A stretch of DNA of 23,683 nucleotides from positions 1-23,683 of the forward strand of contig CANDFO010000034.1 in NCBI GenBank assembly GCA_947384055.1, given 5' to 3'. Shown here in pieces: positions 7,578 to 15,684 of the stretch. The notes below the pieces were generated by a model. That model was not told the DNA's origin. It saw only the letters and a list, made by a program, of their open reading frames with translations, and searched no databases. Source of the stretch: an uncultured Flavonifractor sp. GTDB taxonomy: Bacteria; Bacillota; Clostridia; Oscillospirales; Oscillospiraceae. Position 1 is the stretch's first letter. Each line of letters starts with the position of its first letter. The position numbers and the translations under genes were made by a program.

Positions 7578-8731
7578 ATGGTTCCAAACGGGAAGCCGTT
7601 GTTGTGGCATATGGCAGGTCTGCCTGCTGCAAGGCCCGAAAAGGGGGGCTGTCCGGCACTAACCCCATTGATTATGCCGGACAAGTACTCCGGGGTGTGT
7701 TGGAGCGTATCCCCTCCCTTCCGCCGGATCGAATTGAAGATGTGATTCTGGGCTGCGCTATGCCAGTCAAACATATGGACTACAACGCCGCCAGGCTGAT
7801 CGCCCGACGGGCGGGACTGCCTGATACGGTGCCGGGACAAACCATCAACCGGTTCTGCTCCTCCGGCTTGCAATCCATTGCCAGCGCGGCAAACGCCATC
7901 ATTGCTGGAGCCATGGACTGCGTAGTGGCCGGAGGTGCAGAGTCCATGACGCTGTGCTTTGCCCCCCACCCGGCAGAGTATCAAAACCAGTGGCTCCTGT
8001 CAAACGATGAGGGAACCTACATGAGCATGGGGGAGACAGCAGAGCGGGTAGCGGACCGCTATGAGCTCAGCCGCGAGGAAATGGATTTGATGGCAGTTGA
8101 ATCTCATAGAAAGGCCTATCAGGCTCAGTGCCAGGGAAAACTTGCTCCATCCATTCTCCCCGTTCAGAGCGCAGAGGGACGGGTGATCACGGAGGATGAG
8201 GGTATCCGGCCGGAAACCAGCATGGAATCCCTGGCCGGGTTAAAACCCTGCTTCAGACCCGGCGGCAGAATCACGGCCGCCACATCTTCCCAAACGACCG
8301 ACGCCGCCGCTTTCGCGGTTATAATGGAGGCAAAGCTGGCCCGGACGCTCGGCCTGCCGCCCTTGGCCCGGTTCGTCGGATTTGCAGTGGCCGGCTGTGA
8401 GGCACAGGTTATGGGGCTGGGCCCGATTTACGCAGTGCCAAAGGTAATGGCCAAAACCGGCTTAACAGTAGAGGATATGGACGTAATTGAACTCAACGAG
8501 GCTTTTGCCGCCCAGGCAATCGCCTGCATGAGCGATCTGAATTTACCTGTTGAAAAAGTCAATCCCTATGGCGGCGCCATAGCCCTGGGGCATCCTATGG
8601 GCGCTACAGGCACCGTCTTGACAGGAAAGGCGCTGGATTACCTGAAAGATACCGGGGGTCATTATGGCCTTATCACGATGTGTATTGGCGGCGGCATGGG
8701 GGCCGCCGGCATTTTTGAACGCCTGAATTAA
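7574..8731 (+). CDS. Acetyl-CoA acetyltransferase / 3-ketoacyl-CoA thiolase
   Basis: A 385-residue thiolase. The acyl-enzyme cysteine is C95 in NRFCSSGLQ, the catalytic histidine is H340 in GGAIALGHPMGATG, and the second cysteine is C370 in CIGGGMGAAG; all three are present. It cleaves a 3-ketoacyl-CoA with CoA, or condenses two acyl-CoAs. In this operon the natural substrate is acetoacetyl-CoA, formed from the acetoacetate released by BKACE after CoA transfer. Its start overlaps the ptb stop by four bases. The BKACE gene follows after an AGAGGAGG site. Chain-length preference cannot be read from sequence. Confidence 0.95.
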   Translation: MNGSKREAVVVAYGRSACCKARKGGLSGTNPIDYAGQVLRGVLERIPSLPPDRIEDVILGCAMPVKHMDYNAARLIARRAGLPDTVPGQTINRFCSSGLQSIASAANAIIAGAMDCVVAGGAESMTLCFAPHPAEYQNQWLLSNDEGTYMSMGETAERVADRYELSREEMDLMAVESHRKAYQAQCQGKLAPSILPVQSAEGRVITEDEGIRPETSMESLAGLKPCFRPGGRITAATSSQTTDAAAFAVIMEAKLARTLGLPPLARFVGFAVAGCEAQVMGLGPIYAVPKVMAKTGLTVEDMDVIELNEAFAAQAIACMSDLNLPVEKVNPYGGAIALGHPMGATGTVLTGKALDYLKDTGGHYGLITMCIGGGMGAAGIFERLN

Positions 8732-8748
8732 GAGGAGGAATGGGAACG

Positions 8749-9591
8749 ATGTGCAATAAATTGATAATCTCTGCCTGTCTCACCGGCGCCATGACACCGA
8801 AGGACGCCTGCCCCAGTCTGCCCGTCACCCCAGAGGAGATCGCCGCCGATACCGTGGCCTGTGTCAAGGCCGGCGCATCCGTAATACATATCCATGTGCG
8901 CAACGATCAGTGCCGGTTCACCATGGAAACCCGGTATTTTGTGGATGCCGTAAATGCTGTGCGGGATGCCTGCCGCCGTGAAAACCTGGACGTCATCATC
9001 AACCTGACTACTTCCAACGGGCCGGGGTCTGACGAGATCCGGCTGGCCCACCTGGAGCAAGTCCGCCCTGAGATGTGTTCCTACGATGCCGGGACACTGA
9101 ACTGGGGAGAAGAAATCTTTGAAAACTCCCCCGGTTTTCTGAAAAAGCTGGGGCGTAAGACTCAGGAGCTGGACATTAAGCCGGAGATCGAGATCTTCGA
9201 TGCCTCCATGATCGGCAATGCCATCCGGCTGATCAAGGCCGGGTATCTCACCCCGCCCTGCCATTTTCAGTTCATCACCGGCGTGCCCGGAGGACTGGAC
9301 GGCACCATTGACAGTCTGAACTTTATGCTTCCCAAACTTCCGGAGGGTTCAACATGGTCCATCAGCGGCATTGGCAAGGCGCATATGCCTATGATGCTGG
9401 CCGGACTTGCCGCGGGGTGCACCGGCCTGCGGGTGGGCCTGGAGGACAACATCTACCTGACCAAGGGCCAGATAGCAACCAATGAACAGCTGGTTGCCCG
9501 TGCCATCCAACTTGCCCGTCTGACAGGCCGGGAAATTGCCACCGCCGCCGAAGCACGCCAGATTCTCGGCATCCGGCGCGCCACCTTTTGA
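8749..9591 (+). CDS. BKACE family beta-keto acid cleavage enzyme (DUF849)
   Basis: A 280-residue member of the BKACE/Kce family, which splits a beta-keto acid with acetyl-CoA to acetoacetate and a new acyl-CoA. Family features are seen: ACLTGAMTPK near the N-terminus, metal-binding H47 and H49 in VIHIHVRN, PEMCSYDAGTLNWG, and E232 in GLRVGLEDNIYL. I chose ATG 8749 because AGGAGG (8733-8738) is 10 bases upstream; ATG 8740 would be too close. The best-known member acts on 3-keto-5-aminohexanoate in lysine fermentation, but no other lysine-fermentation gene is here. A different beta-keto acid, perhaps a 3,5-diketo acid from ring opening, is more likely. It is followed directly by buk. Confidence 0.92.
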   Translation: MCNKLIISACLTGAMTPKDACPSLPVTPEEIAADTVACVKAGASVIHIHVRNDQCRFTMETRYFVDAVNAVRDACRRENLDVIINLTTSNGPGSDEIRLAHLEQVRPEMCSYDAGTLNWGEEIFENSPGFLKKLGRKTQELDIKPEIEIFDASMIGNAIRLIKAGYLTPPCHFQFITGVPGGLDGTIDSLNFMLPKLPEGSTWSISGIGKAHMPMMLAGLAAGCTGLRVGLEDNIYLTKGQIATNEQLVARAIQLARLTGREIATAAEARQILGIRRATF

Positions 9592-9603
9592 TTGGAGGCC
9601 GGC

Positions 9604-10713
9604 ATGAGAGATAAAGTGCTTGCCATCAACCCCGGCTCCACCTCCACCAAGCTGGCCTTGTTTGAAAATGGGAAGATCACCCTGCGGCGCACCGTTGAGC
9701 ACGAAGCCGGCCAACTGGCCCAGTTTCCCACCATTGCTGACCAGCTTCCCTACCGAGAGCAGACTATCCTGAACGTTTTGGCCGAGGCAGGGGCCACTTT
9801 GTCGGGCTGTACAGCGTTCTCCGGACGGGGCGGGGGCCTTCAGCCCTGCGAAGGAGGCGTATACGAGGTCAATGACACCATGCTGGAGCACGCCGCTAGC
9901 GGACACTACGGCGGGCAGCATCCTGCGGCACTGGGCTGTCAGCTCGCACATGTTTTTGCCCTGCGCTATGGCGCCCGTGCTTTTGTAGTCAACGGCCCCG
10001 ACACCGACGAATTCTGCGACGAGGCCCGTATTACCGGCCTATCCGACGTATTCCGCGCCAGCCATGTCCACGCCCTGAACCAAAAGGAAACCGCCCTGCG
10101 GGTTTGCAGGGATTTGGGATTAGACTATACCACTGCAAACTTTGTAATTGCCCATATTGGCGGCGGCGTATCCATCACGGCCCACCGTCATGGCCGCATG
10201 GTGGATTCCAATGATATCATCCACGGTGACGGCCCTATGGCTCCCACCCGTTCCGGCGCTCTGCCCGCCAAGGATGTGCTGGATCTTTGCTTCAGCGGCC
10301 GCTGGAACCGCCAGGAACTGCACGACCGGCTGACGAAAAACGGTGGTTTTGTCGATCACCTGGGCACCTCATCTCTTGAGGAAATCACCCTGCGCATCCA
10401 GCAAGGGGACCGGTATGCCCAACTCGTCTATCGTGCGTTCATCCATCAGTTGGCCAAGGGAATCGGAGCTATGGCTGCAGTGCTGAATGGACAGATCGAC
10501 GCCGTGATTCTTACCGGAGGCATCGTTCATGATCAGAAGCTGGTAGCTGCACTAAAGGAAAAAATCGGTTTCCTCGGCCTTGTAGTGGTCCGCCCTGGGG
10601 AGTTTGAGCTGGAGGCCCTTATTGCAGGCGCCGTACGGGTTTTACAGGGCAGGGAGACCGCGAAGGTCTACACTGGTCAGCCGGTGTTTCAGAACTTCCG
10701 CCATCTGAAATAA
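9604..10713 (+). CDS. buk: Butyrate kinase
   Basis: A 369-residue ASKHA-fold kinase (acyl-phosphate + ADP to carboxylate + ATP). The N-terminal phosphate-1 loop AINPGSTSTKLALFENG, the IAHIGGGVSITAH block and HGDGPMAPTRSGALP are typical of Buk, whose usual length is about 355. ATG 9604 is preceded by TTGGAGG (9592-9598); an upstream TTG at 9592 lies inside that site and is rejected. Together with ptb it gives substrate-level ATP from the acyl-CoA made by BKACE or by beta-oxidation. Branched or other short acids are possible substrates. The gene starts 12 bases after the BKACE stop. Confidence 0.94.
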   Translation: MRDKVLAINPGSTSTKLALFENGKITLRRTVEHEAGQLAQFPTIADQLPYREQTILNVLAEAGATLSGCTAFSGRGGGLQPCEGGVYEVNDTMLEHAASGHYGGQHPAALGCQLAHVFALRYGARAFVVNGPDTDEFCDEARITGLSDVFRASHVHALNQKETALRVCRDLGLDYTTANFVIAHIGGGVSITAHRHGRMVDSNDIIHGDGPMAPTRSGALPAKDVLDLCFSGRWNRQELHDRLTKNGGFVDHLGTSSLEEITLRIQQGDRYAQLVYRAFIHQLAKGIGAMAAVLNGQIDAVILTGGIVHDQKLVAALKEKIGFLGLVVVRPGEFELEALIAGAVRVLQGRETAKVYTGQPVFQNFRHLK

Positions 10714-10750
10714 CCTATTGCACACGGCATCAAAAGAAAGGGTGTTGACT

Positions 10751-12385
10751 ATGGCAAAGTTTATCACGGCCAGGGAGTCGGCAAGGTTGATCCCGGATGG
10801 CTCCACAGTGGGCCTTGCGGGGATGGGCTTGTCTGGCTGGCCCGAGGAGGTGGCCTGCGCTATCCGTGACAGCTTTAAAGAAACTGGACACCCCCGGGAT
10901 CTGAATCTAAAGCAGGGCAGCGCCATGGGCGACTGGGGCTACGGCAATGGTTTTATAGGCTGGGACCGCACGGCGCGGGAGGTTGGCCCGGATCGGGCGC
11001 ACGGCGCCCGGGGCGTTACGCGCTTTGGCGAAGCGGGGCCGGGGCTGGTCATCCGCTGGTCCGCCGCCCACATCGGTTCCGCCTTTGCCCTCACCGAGCT
11101 GGCGCGGCAAAACAAGTTGCAGTGCCACTGCCTGCCACAGGGGGTCATCGTCAATTTATGGCGGGAGATTGCCGCCGGACGCCCCGGCCTGCTTACCAAG
11201 GTGGGGTTAGGCACCTTCGTGGATCCCCGCGTTGAGGGCGGCAAAATGAACGCAGTCACCACGGATGAGCTGGTGGAACTGGTGGAGTTTCAGGGGGAAG
11301 AGTACCTGTTCTATAAAAGCTTCCCCGTCCACGTGGCTTTGCTCCGAGGCACCACCGCCGACGAGAACGGAAATATCACCTTTGAGCATGAGAGCGTGTT
11401 CAATGAGGGTTTGTCCGTGGCTATGGCGGCGAAAAACAGCGGCGGTATCGTCATCGTTCAGGTAGAGTACGTCACCAAGGCCGGCGTGATGAACCCCAAG
11501 GACGTGAAGATCCCCGGCATTTTAGTGGACTACGTGGTGCAGGCCACCGATCCCATGGCCTGCTGGCAGGCAGAAGGCGTGTATTTCGAGCCCTCCTTCT
11601 CCGGCCAGCTGAAGAAGCCGATAGAGGTGCTGCCCCGGCTGCCTCTGGGAGAACGAAAGGTGCTGTGCCGCCGGTGTGCCATGGAGTTGGCGGCAGGCAG
11701 CGTGGTTAATTTAGGCGTAGGCATCCCGGCAGACGTGGCCTCCATCGTGGCGGAGGAGGGATATACCGGGGCTATCACCCTCACCGCTGAGACTGGGGCG
11801 GTGGGCGGCGTCCCCGCTGCTCTGCCCAATTTCGGCAGCAGCTACAACCCGGAGTGTACCATGCTTCATAACGATATGTTTGATCTGATTGATGGCGGCG
11901 GGCTGGACATCACTGTCTTGGGCCTGGCCCAGGCGGACAAAATGGGCAACCTGAACGTGTCCAGGTTCGGCAACCGGCTCACCGGCCCCGGCGGTTTCAT
12001 CAACATCACCCAGAGTGCCAAAAAGGTGGTCTTCTGCGGCACCTTCATGGCGAAAGCGAGGCTGGAGGTGGCGGATGGGAAGATTACCGTAGTGGCGGAG
12101 GGTAAAGAGAAAAAGTTCGTCAAGCAGGTGGAGCAGACCACCTTCTCCGGCAGGTATGCCCGCCCGGATCAGACCATTTTGTACATCACGGAGCGGTGTG
12201 TGTTCCAGCTCGTCGATGGAAAGATGACCCTTATTGAGATCGCCCCTGGCATCGACCTAGAGCGGGATATCCTGGCCCATATGGGCTTTACCCCCGCCAT
12301 TGCGCCCGACATGAAAACGATGGATCCCGCAATTTTCCAGGAGCGCTGGGGCGGTCTGGGCAAATACCTGGAGGAAAACGTATAG
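10751..12385 (+). CDS. Acyl-CoA:carboxylate CoA-transferase (YdiF/PCT type)
   Basis: A 544-residue family I CoA-transferase in which the alpha and beta halves are fused, as in YdiF and propionate CoA-transferase. The N-half shows ITARESARLIPDGSTVGLAG and the C-half VVNLGVGIPADVASIVAEEG. The catalytic glutamate that forms the CoA thioester is E347 in TAETGAVGGVP. ATG 10751 follows GAAAGGGTG; an upstream TTG (10718) would overlap no better site. Its likely role is to move CoA from an acyl-CoA onto acetoacetate or onto the ring-opened acid. It sits 11 bases before the acyl-CoA dehydrogenase gene, in the same operon. Confidence 0.92.
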   Translation: MAKFITARESARLIPDGSTVGLAGMGLSGWPEEVACAIRDSFKETGHPRDLNLKQGSAMGDWGYGNGFIGWDRTAREVGPDRAHGARGVTRFGEAGPGLVIRWSAAHIGSAFALTELARQNKLQCHCLPQGVIVNLWREIAAGRPGLLTKVGLGTFVDPRVEGGKMNAVTTDELVELVEFQGEEYLFYKSFPVHVALLRGTTADENGNITFEHESVFNEGLSVAMAAKNSGGIVIVQVEYVTKAGVMNPKDVKIPGILVDYVVQATDPMACWQAEGVYFEPSFSGQLKKPIEVLPRLPLGERKVLCRRCAMELAAGSVVNLGVGIPADVASIVAEEGYTGAITLTAETGAVGGVPAALPNFGSSYNPECTMLHNDMFDLIDGGGLDITVLGLAQADKMGNLNVSRFGNRLTGPGGFINITQSAKKVVFCGTFMAKARLEVADGKITVVAEGKEKKFVKQVEQTTFSGRYARPDQTILYITERCVFQLVDGKMTLIEIAPGIDLERDILAHMGFTPAIAPDMKTMDPAIFQERWGGLGKYLEENV

Positions 12386-12396
12386 GAGGAACCGAC

Positions 12397-13539
12397 ATGA
12401 TACTGAGCAAGACGCAGCAGATGCTGCGCAAGCTGTACCGGCAATTCGCGGAAAATGAATTCACGGATGAGCTGCTGGATCGGTTGGAGGAAACCGGCGA
12501 ATTCGACCGGGAAATGCACGATAAAATGGCTAAGTATGGCTTTATGGGGGTGAAGATCCCCGTGGAGTACGGCGGGCAAGGGGGCGACAGTATGGCCTAT
12601 GTCATGATGGTGGAGGAGTTTGCCCGGATATCCCCGGTTTTGTCCATTTACGCCAACACCTCGAACTCCCTGGGCGGCGGACCGCTGATGTTCTGCGGCA
12701 CCGAGGAACAGAAGCGGGAGTACCTTGCCCCCTGTGCCAAGGGGGAGAAAATCATCGTCTTCGCCCTTACCGAGCCGGGGGCGGGTTCCGACGCAGGGGG
12801 CACCCTCACCACCGCCGCCCAGGACGGAGATTACTTCGTCCTCAACGGCCGCAAAACCTTTATCTCCGGCGCACCTTTTGCGGACTATGCCATCGTGTAT
12901 GCCAAGACCGACCCCACCCAGAAGGGATCCAGGGGCATCTCCATGTTCATCGTGGACATGAAGACGCCCGGTGTATCCTGCGGCAAACCGGAGCACAAGA
13001 TGGGAATCATTGGATACCCCACCAGCGATATCATTCTGGAGGACGTGCGGGTGCACAGGTCCGACCTGCTGGGCCCGCTGCACCGCGGCTTTGCCACCGC
13101 CATGAAAACCTTGGACGGGGGACGTTTGGGCATGTCCGCCCAAGCGCTGGGCATCGCCCAGGGCTGTTTAGACGAATCTGTGAAGTACGCCAAGGAGCGC
13201 AGGCAGTTTGGCAAGCCCATCGCTAAATTCCAGGCCATCAGCTTCATGCTGGCCAACATGGCTACCGAAATCGAGGCGGCCCGGCAGCTCATCTACTCCA
13301 CCGCCGTGCGTAAGGATGCGGGGGATCCGGAAAGCTCCAAGCTGTGCGCCATGTGCAAGCTGTACGCCGCCGAGATGTGCAACCGGGTGGCATATAAGGC
13401 GGTGCAGATCCACGGCGGGTACGGTTACATCAAGGAGTACAAGGTGGAGCGCTTCTACCGGGACGCCCGAATCACCAGCATTTACGAGGGCACGTCCCAG
13501 GTGCAGCAGATGGTGATCTCTGGCAGCCTGCTGAAATAA
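12397..13539 (+). CDS. Short-chain acyl-CoA dehydrogenase
   Basis: A 380-residue FAD-dependent acyl-CoA dehydrogenase of the butyryl-CoA type. FAD/substrate blocks are seen at FALTEPGAGSDAGG and GRKTFISGAPFADY, a QFGKPIAKFQA segment follows, and the C-terminal catalytic base is the Glu of SIYEGTSQVQQ. The length is standard. It oxidises an acyl-CoA or, in fermentation, reduces an enoyl-CoA, passing electrons through ETF. The ETF partner beside it is dead: a decayed etfB begins 17 bases after its stop, so the enzyme must use ETF encoded elsewhere. The RBS is TAGGAGGAAC (12384-12393). Confidence 0.95.
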   Translation: MILSKTQQMLRKLYRQFAENEFTDELLDRLEETGEFDREMHDKMAKYGFMGVKIPVEYGGQGGDSMAYVMMVEEFARISPVLSIYANTSNSLGGGPLMFCGTEEQKREYLAPCAKGEKIIVFALTEPGAGSDAGGTLTTAAQDGDYFVLNGRKTFISGAPFADYAIVYAKTDPTQKGSRGISMFIVDMKTPGVSCGKPEHKMGIIGYPTSDIILEDVRVHRSDLLGPLHRGFATAMKTLDGGRLGMSAQALGIAQGCLDESVKYAKERRQFGKPIAKFQAISFMLANMATEIEAARQLIYSTAVRKDAGDPESSKLCAMCKLYAAEMCNRVAYKAVQIHGGYGYIKEYKVERFYRDARITSIYEGTSQVQQMVISGSLLK

Positions 13540-13555
13540 AAAAGGAAGGGACAGG

Positions 13556-13675
13556 ACGAAATTCATTGTCTGCGCGGAGTAGGTGCCCGACACCTCCGTC
13601 AAGGTGGACGGCACCATGAATCGAGCCTCTACGTCCGCCATCACTAATCCAGACGGTCTCAACCTTGGACTATGA
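13556..13675 (+). pseudogene. etfB: etfB N-terminal stub (electron-transfer flavoprotein beta)
   Basis: In one frame the DNA reads TKFIVCAE-stop-VPDTSVKVDGTMNRASTS, then ITNPDGLN and a stop at 13673-13675. This is the start of ETF beta, whose family opens M-K-I-x-V-C-x-K-Q-V-P-D-T and soon has NP.D.NALE. The start codon is ACG instead of ATG and the conserved Gln codon is TAG (13580-13582). Only about 40 codons remain; the rest of etfB and any etfA are gone. It follows the acyl-CoA dehydrogenase by 17 bases and still has an AAGGAAGGG site. It marks the decayed end of the operon and probably a deletion or insertion junction. Confidence 0.85.
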
Positions 13676-14033
13676 CAAGGATGCAACGACCAGTAGTATT
13701 CAATTAGCCAGGTGGATAATATCTATTTTGTCTTTCAAAGCGTTCAAGAGCGAAGTATTCTTGCGGTTCAAAGTGAATACACAGATAGCAAAATTGAACA
13801 TATTCCGATTACGTGGTGTGAGTTTGAACGGCCAATATTTAAAGTAGGCACGTGTTCCAAGTCTCGTTGACAAACGAGATGCAGGCGAAAATCAGAAGAA
13901 TCGAGAACAATAATCGCACGTTAGAAAAATTGAGAGGCGTAAAATAACGTGCCGAAGATGCAAATCCACCGAATTTTGGAGTTTTCAGAAGCACACATGA
14001 CTCGAACTCCCAAGCATTCAAAAAGCGGGAAAG
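13676..14033. other. AT-richer gap, no supported gene
   Basis: This stretch differs in composition from the operon and ends at a strong terminator. An open frame from GTG 13712 to 13870 (52 residues, beginning VDNIYFVFQSVQERSILAV) has protein-like composition but no Shine-Dalgarno and no family I recognise. It may be the tail of a deleted gene. Nothing else is seen. Confidence 0.35.
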
Positions 14034-14084
14034 GCCGCCCACTGTCCTGCCAGAAGCACTGGTAAGACAGTGGGCGGCTTTTTT
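14034..14084 (+). terminator. Strong intrinsic terminator
   Basis: GCCGCCCACTGTC (14034-14046) pairs perfectly with GACAGTGGGCGGC (14066-14078), followed by six T. The loop contains a small CCAG/CTGG hairpin. No intact gene lies immediately upstream, so it is probably the surviving end of a lost transcription unit. Bases 14085-14259 after it hold no gene I can support; a 23-codon frame at 14151-14222 has no good ribosome site. Confidence 0.88.
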
Positions 14085-14259
14085 CATTTTCCTGATACAG
14101 TTCCGAATCCGGGTAGATGGTCAACATATTGACGCCAATGAGCGTTAGGTATGAGTTTTATTGATGTGATCCGCTATATGAAACAATGGGGAGAACACAA
14201 TCTGCCGGATTGCACAGACTGAACACAAAAAATTCGGTCTTGACAAACATCGGTTCCTT

Positions 14260-14793
14260 GTGGTGTTCTACAATACTCCCGCAAGGGAGCGTCGACTGAA
14301 TATCCTGTGCACCCTGGCCCTCGTCATGGCCGGGAGCGCCACCGACTTGGCGGCGGAACCGGAAGCGGGCCAGAGAGCCAGCTACTACCCCATTTCCGTG
14401 GAGGAGTACACCTATGGTCCCCTGGATGAGCTGCGGCTCAACAAGACCTGTCAGCTCTCCCTGTCGGATGATCCCAGCCTCATCCCCACCGAGGACTTTA
14501 TCCGCAACGGGCGGCGCTACTACCTGCTGGACATGACCCGGAAGGACGAGGTGGGCGTGGACATCCAGACCCACACCGAGACCATCACCCAGGCCAGCGA
14601 CACCAACAGCCTGGAGGCCATCCTCCAGCGACTGGACGGGGAGATGGAGGTAAGCACTGAGGACGGCTACGTTGGCACCCTGCGGCTGGATCACACCAGC
14701 GTCCAGGTTAACACGGACGGCTACGCCACTAAGACCTCTACACTATCCGCCAGCCGCAGCTATCCGAATCTGTCTGAAGTAAATCACAGTTGA
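14260..14793 (+). pseudogene. Truncated conjugative-element surface protein
   Basis: The frame carries a degenerate signal peptide (LNILCTLALVMAGSATDLAA, about residues 13-32), then YPISVEEYTYGPLDELRLNK, LSLSDDPSLIPTEDF, RRYYLLDMTRKDEVGVD and GYVGTLRLDHTSVQV. These match, from memory, secreted or membrane-anchored surface proteins encoded in Clostridia conjugative transposons. Relatives continue well beyond the point where this one stops (PNLSEVNHS) and have a C-terminal membrane anchor. The first residues before the signal peptide are out of family and no ATG is in place. It is a truncated relic that supports an ICE origin for this flank. A TACAAT at 14269-14274 with TTGACA at 14240-14245 is over-spaced (23 bases). 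Confidence 0.6.
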
Positions 14794-14847
14794 GGATATT
14801 ACACTAAACAGCCTGCGCTTACAAACACTTTAAATAATAAAACTTTT

Positions 14848-14887
14848 GCACCCAAACACATTGGTTCAATGTGTTTGGGTGCTTTTT
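14848..14887 (+). terminator. Strong intrinsic terminator upstream of the recombinase
   Basis: GCACCCAAACACATTG (14848-14863) pairs perfectly with CAATGTGTTTGGGTGC (14867-14882), followed by five T. It insulates the recombinase-flagellin cassette from transcription entering on the left. Confidence 0.92.
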
Positions 14888-14948
14888 CGCAAATAATAGA
14901 AATCAAGAGTATGATATCACCCAAGGATATTGAAGGAGGTCGAGAATC

Positions 14949-15551
14949 ATTTCAACTTCATATGGCTATGTTCGCGTCAGCACCCGGGAGCAAAACGAGG
15001 ACCGTCAACTCATTGCCCTGCGGGAGATGTCCGTCCCAGAAAACAATCTTTTTGTGGACAAGCAATCTGGAAAGGATTTTAAGCGTCCCCAATATAAGCG
15101 ATTGTTGAAAAAGCTGAAAAAAGATGACCTGCTTTACGTCAAAAGCATTGACCGTCTGGGGCGCAACTACGGAGAGATTTTGGAGCAGTGGAGAGTGCTC
15201 ACAAAAGAAAAGGGCATTGACATCGTGGTGTTGGATATGCCCCTGCTGGACACTCGGCGGGGCAAAGACCTGATGGGCACGTTCCTCAGCGACATCGTGC
15301 TCCAAGTGCTGTCCTTCGTAGCGGAGAATGAGCGCACCAACATCCGCCAGCGTCAGGCGGAGGGCATCGCGGCGGCAAAGGCCAGGGGCGTGAAGTTTGG
15401 TAGACCACCCCGGCCAATCCCCGACAACTTCTATCAGGTTCACAAAGATTGGAGAAGCAAAAAAATAACATTGCAACAGGCCGCAGTCGCTTGCGCCATG
15501 CCTGTTACAACATTTTATGAAAAAGCGGTTCAATTCGAAAGGTTGGGCTAA
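14949..15551 (+). CDS. Hin/Pin-like serine recombinase, probable DNA invertase
   Basis: A ~200-residue small serine recombinase (resolvase/invertase family). The nucleophile region GYVRVSTREQNEDRQ is near the N-terminus, the catalytic arginine motif is SIDRLGRNY, the E-helix region is ENERTNIRQRQAEGIAAA, and the C-terminal DNA-binding domain follows KFGRPPRP with a helix-turn-helix (ITLQQAAVACAMPVTTFYEKA). All core motifs are intact. No ATG, GTG or TTG lies between the in-frame stop (14931-14933) and the catalytic segment; with GAAGGAGG at 14932-14939 the best starts are ATT 14949 or ATC 14946. It lies just upstream of two inverted palindromic sites flanking a sigma-28-like promoter, so it probably inverts that promoter. 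It lacks the N-terminal MerR domain of IS607 TnpA. Confidence 0.88.
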   Translation: MSTSYGYVRVSTREQNEDRQLIALREMSVPENNLFVDKQSGKDFKRPQYKRLLKKLKKDDLLYVKSIDRLGRNYGEILEQWRVLTKEKGIDIVVLDMPLLDTRRGKDLMGTFLSDIVLQVLSFVAENERTNIRQRQAEGIAAAKARGVKFGRPPRPIPDNFYQVHKDWRSKKITLQQAAVACAMPVTTFYEKAVQFERLG

Positions 15552-15568
15552 ATAAATCCCTTGTTTTT

Positions 15569-15592
15569 TACGGAAAAGTGTACCCTTCCGAA
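15569..15592 (+). promoter_or_regulatory. Candidate invertase crossover site, left
   Basis: A 24-bp imperfect palindrome (TACGGAAAAGTG then TACCCTTCCGAA) lies 17 bases after the recombinase stop. The reverse complement of 15685-15708 matches it at 20 of 24 positions, including CGGAAAAGTGTAC without a break. The centre is an asymmetric GT dinucleotide, as needed for orientation-specific serine recombination. The size and symmetry fit a hix/gix-like site. Confidence 0.65.
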
Positions 15593-15620
15593 GCTACATC
15601 TATTATTTCCCACACCCTTA

Positions 15621-15647
15621 TGATCGGCACCATGTCTTGAAAAATTA
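15621..15647 (-). promoter_or_regulatory. Sigma-28 (flagellar) promoter inside the invertible segment
   Basis: On the minus strand the sequence is TAAT-N15-GCCGATCA (TAAT at plus 15644-15647, GCCGATCA at plus 15621-15628). The sigma-28/SigD consensus is TAAA-N15-GCCGATAA, so 10 of 12 defined positions match at the exact spacing. In the orientation seen it points back toward the recombinase, away from the TnpB-like, csrA and flagellin genes. Inversion between the two flanking sites would turn it toward them. Matching is by eye. Confidence 0.65.
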
Positions 15648-15684
15648 AGGGGGTTGCGGGATTTTTTTTGTGTAATTTTTTCAC

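Noticed and set aside
8749..9591. BKACE as part of lysine fermentation to butyrate
   Set aside because: None of the other lysine-pathway genes (aminomutases, 3,5-diaminohexanoate dehydrogenase, 3-aminobutyryl-CoA ammonia-lyase) is present in the window, while cyclase, SnoaL and DUF3237 genes are.
14000..14035. tRNA-like TTCGA sequence on the minus strand near 14000
   Set aside because: The sequences beside the putative T loop do not pair and no acceptor or anticodon stem can be drawn.
14240..14274. TTGACA and TACAAT as a promoter for the surface-protein remnant
   Set aside because: The spacer is 23 bases, too long for sigma-A, and the gene is broken.
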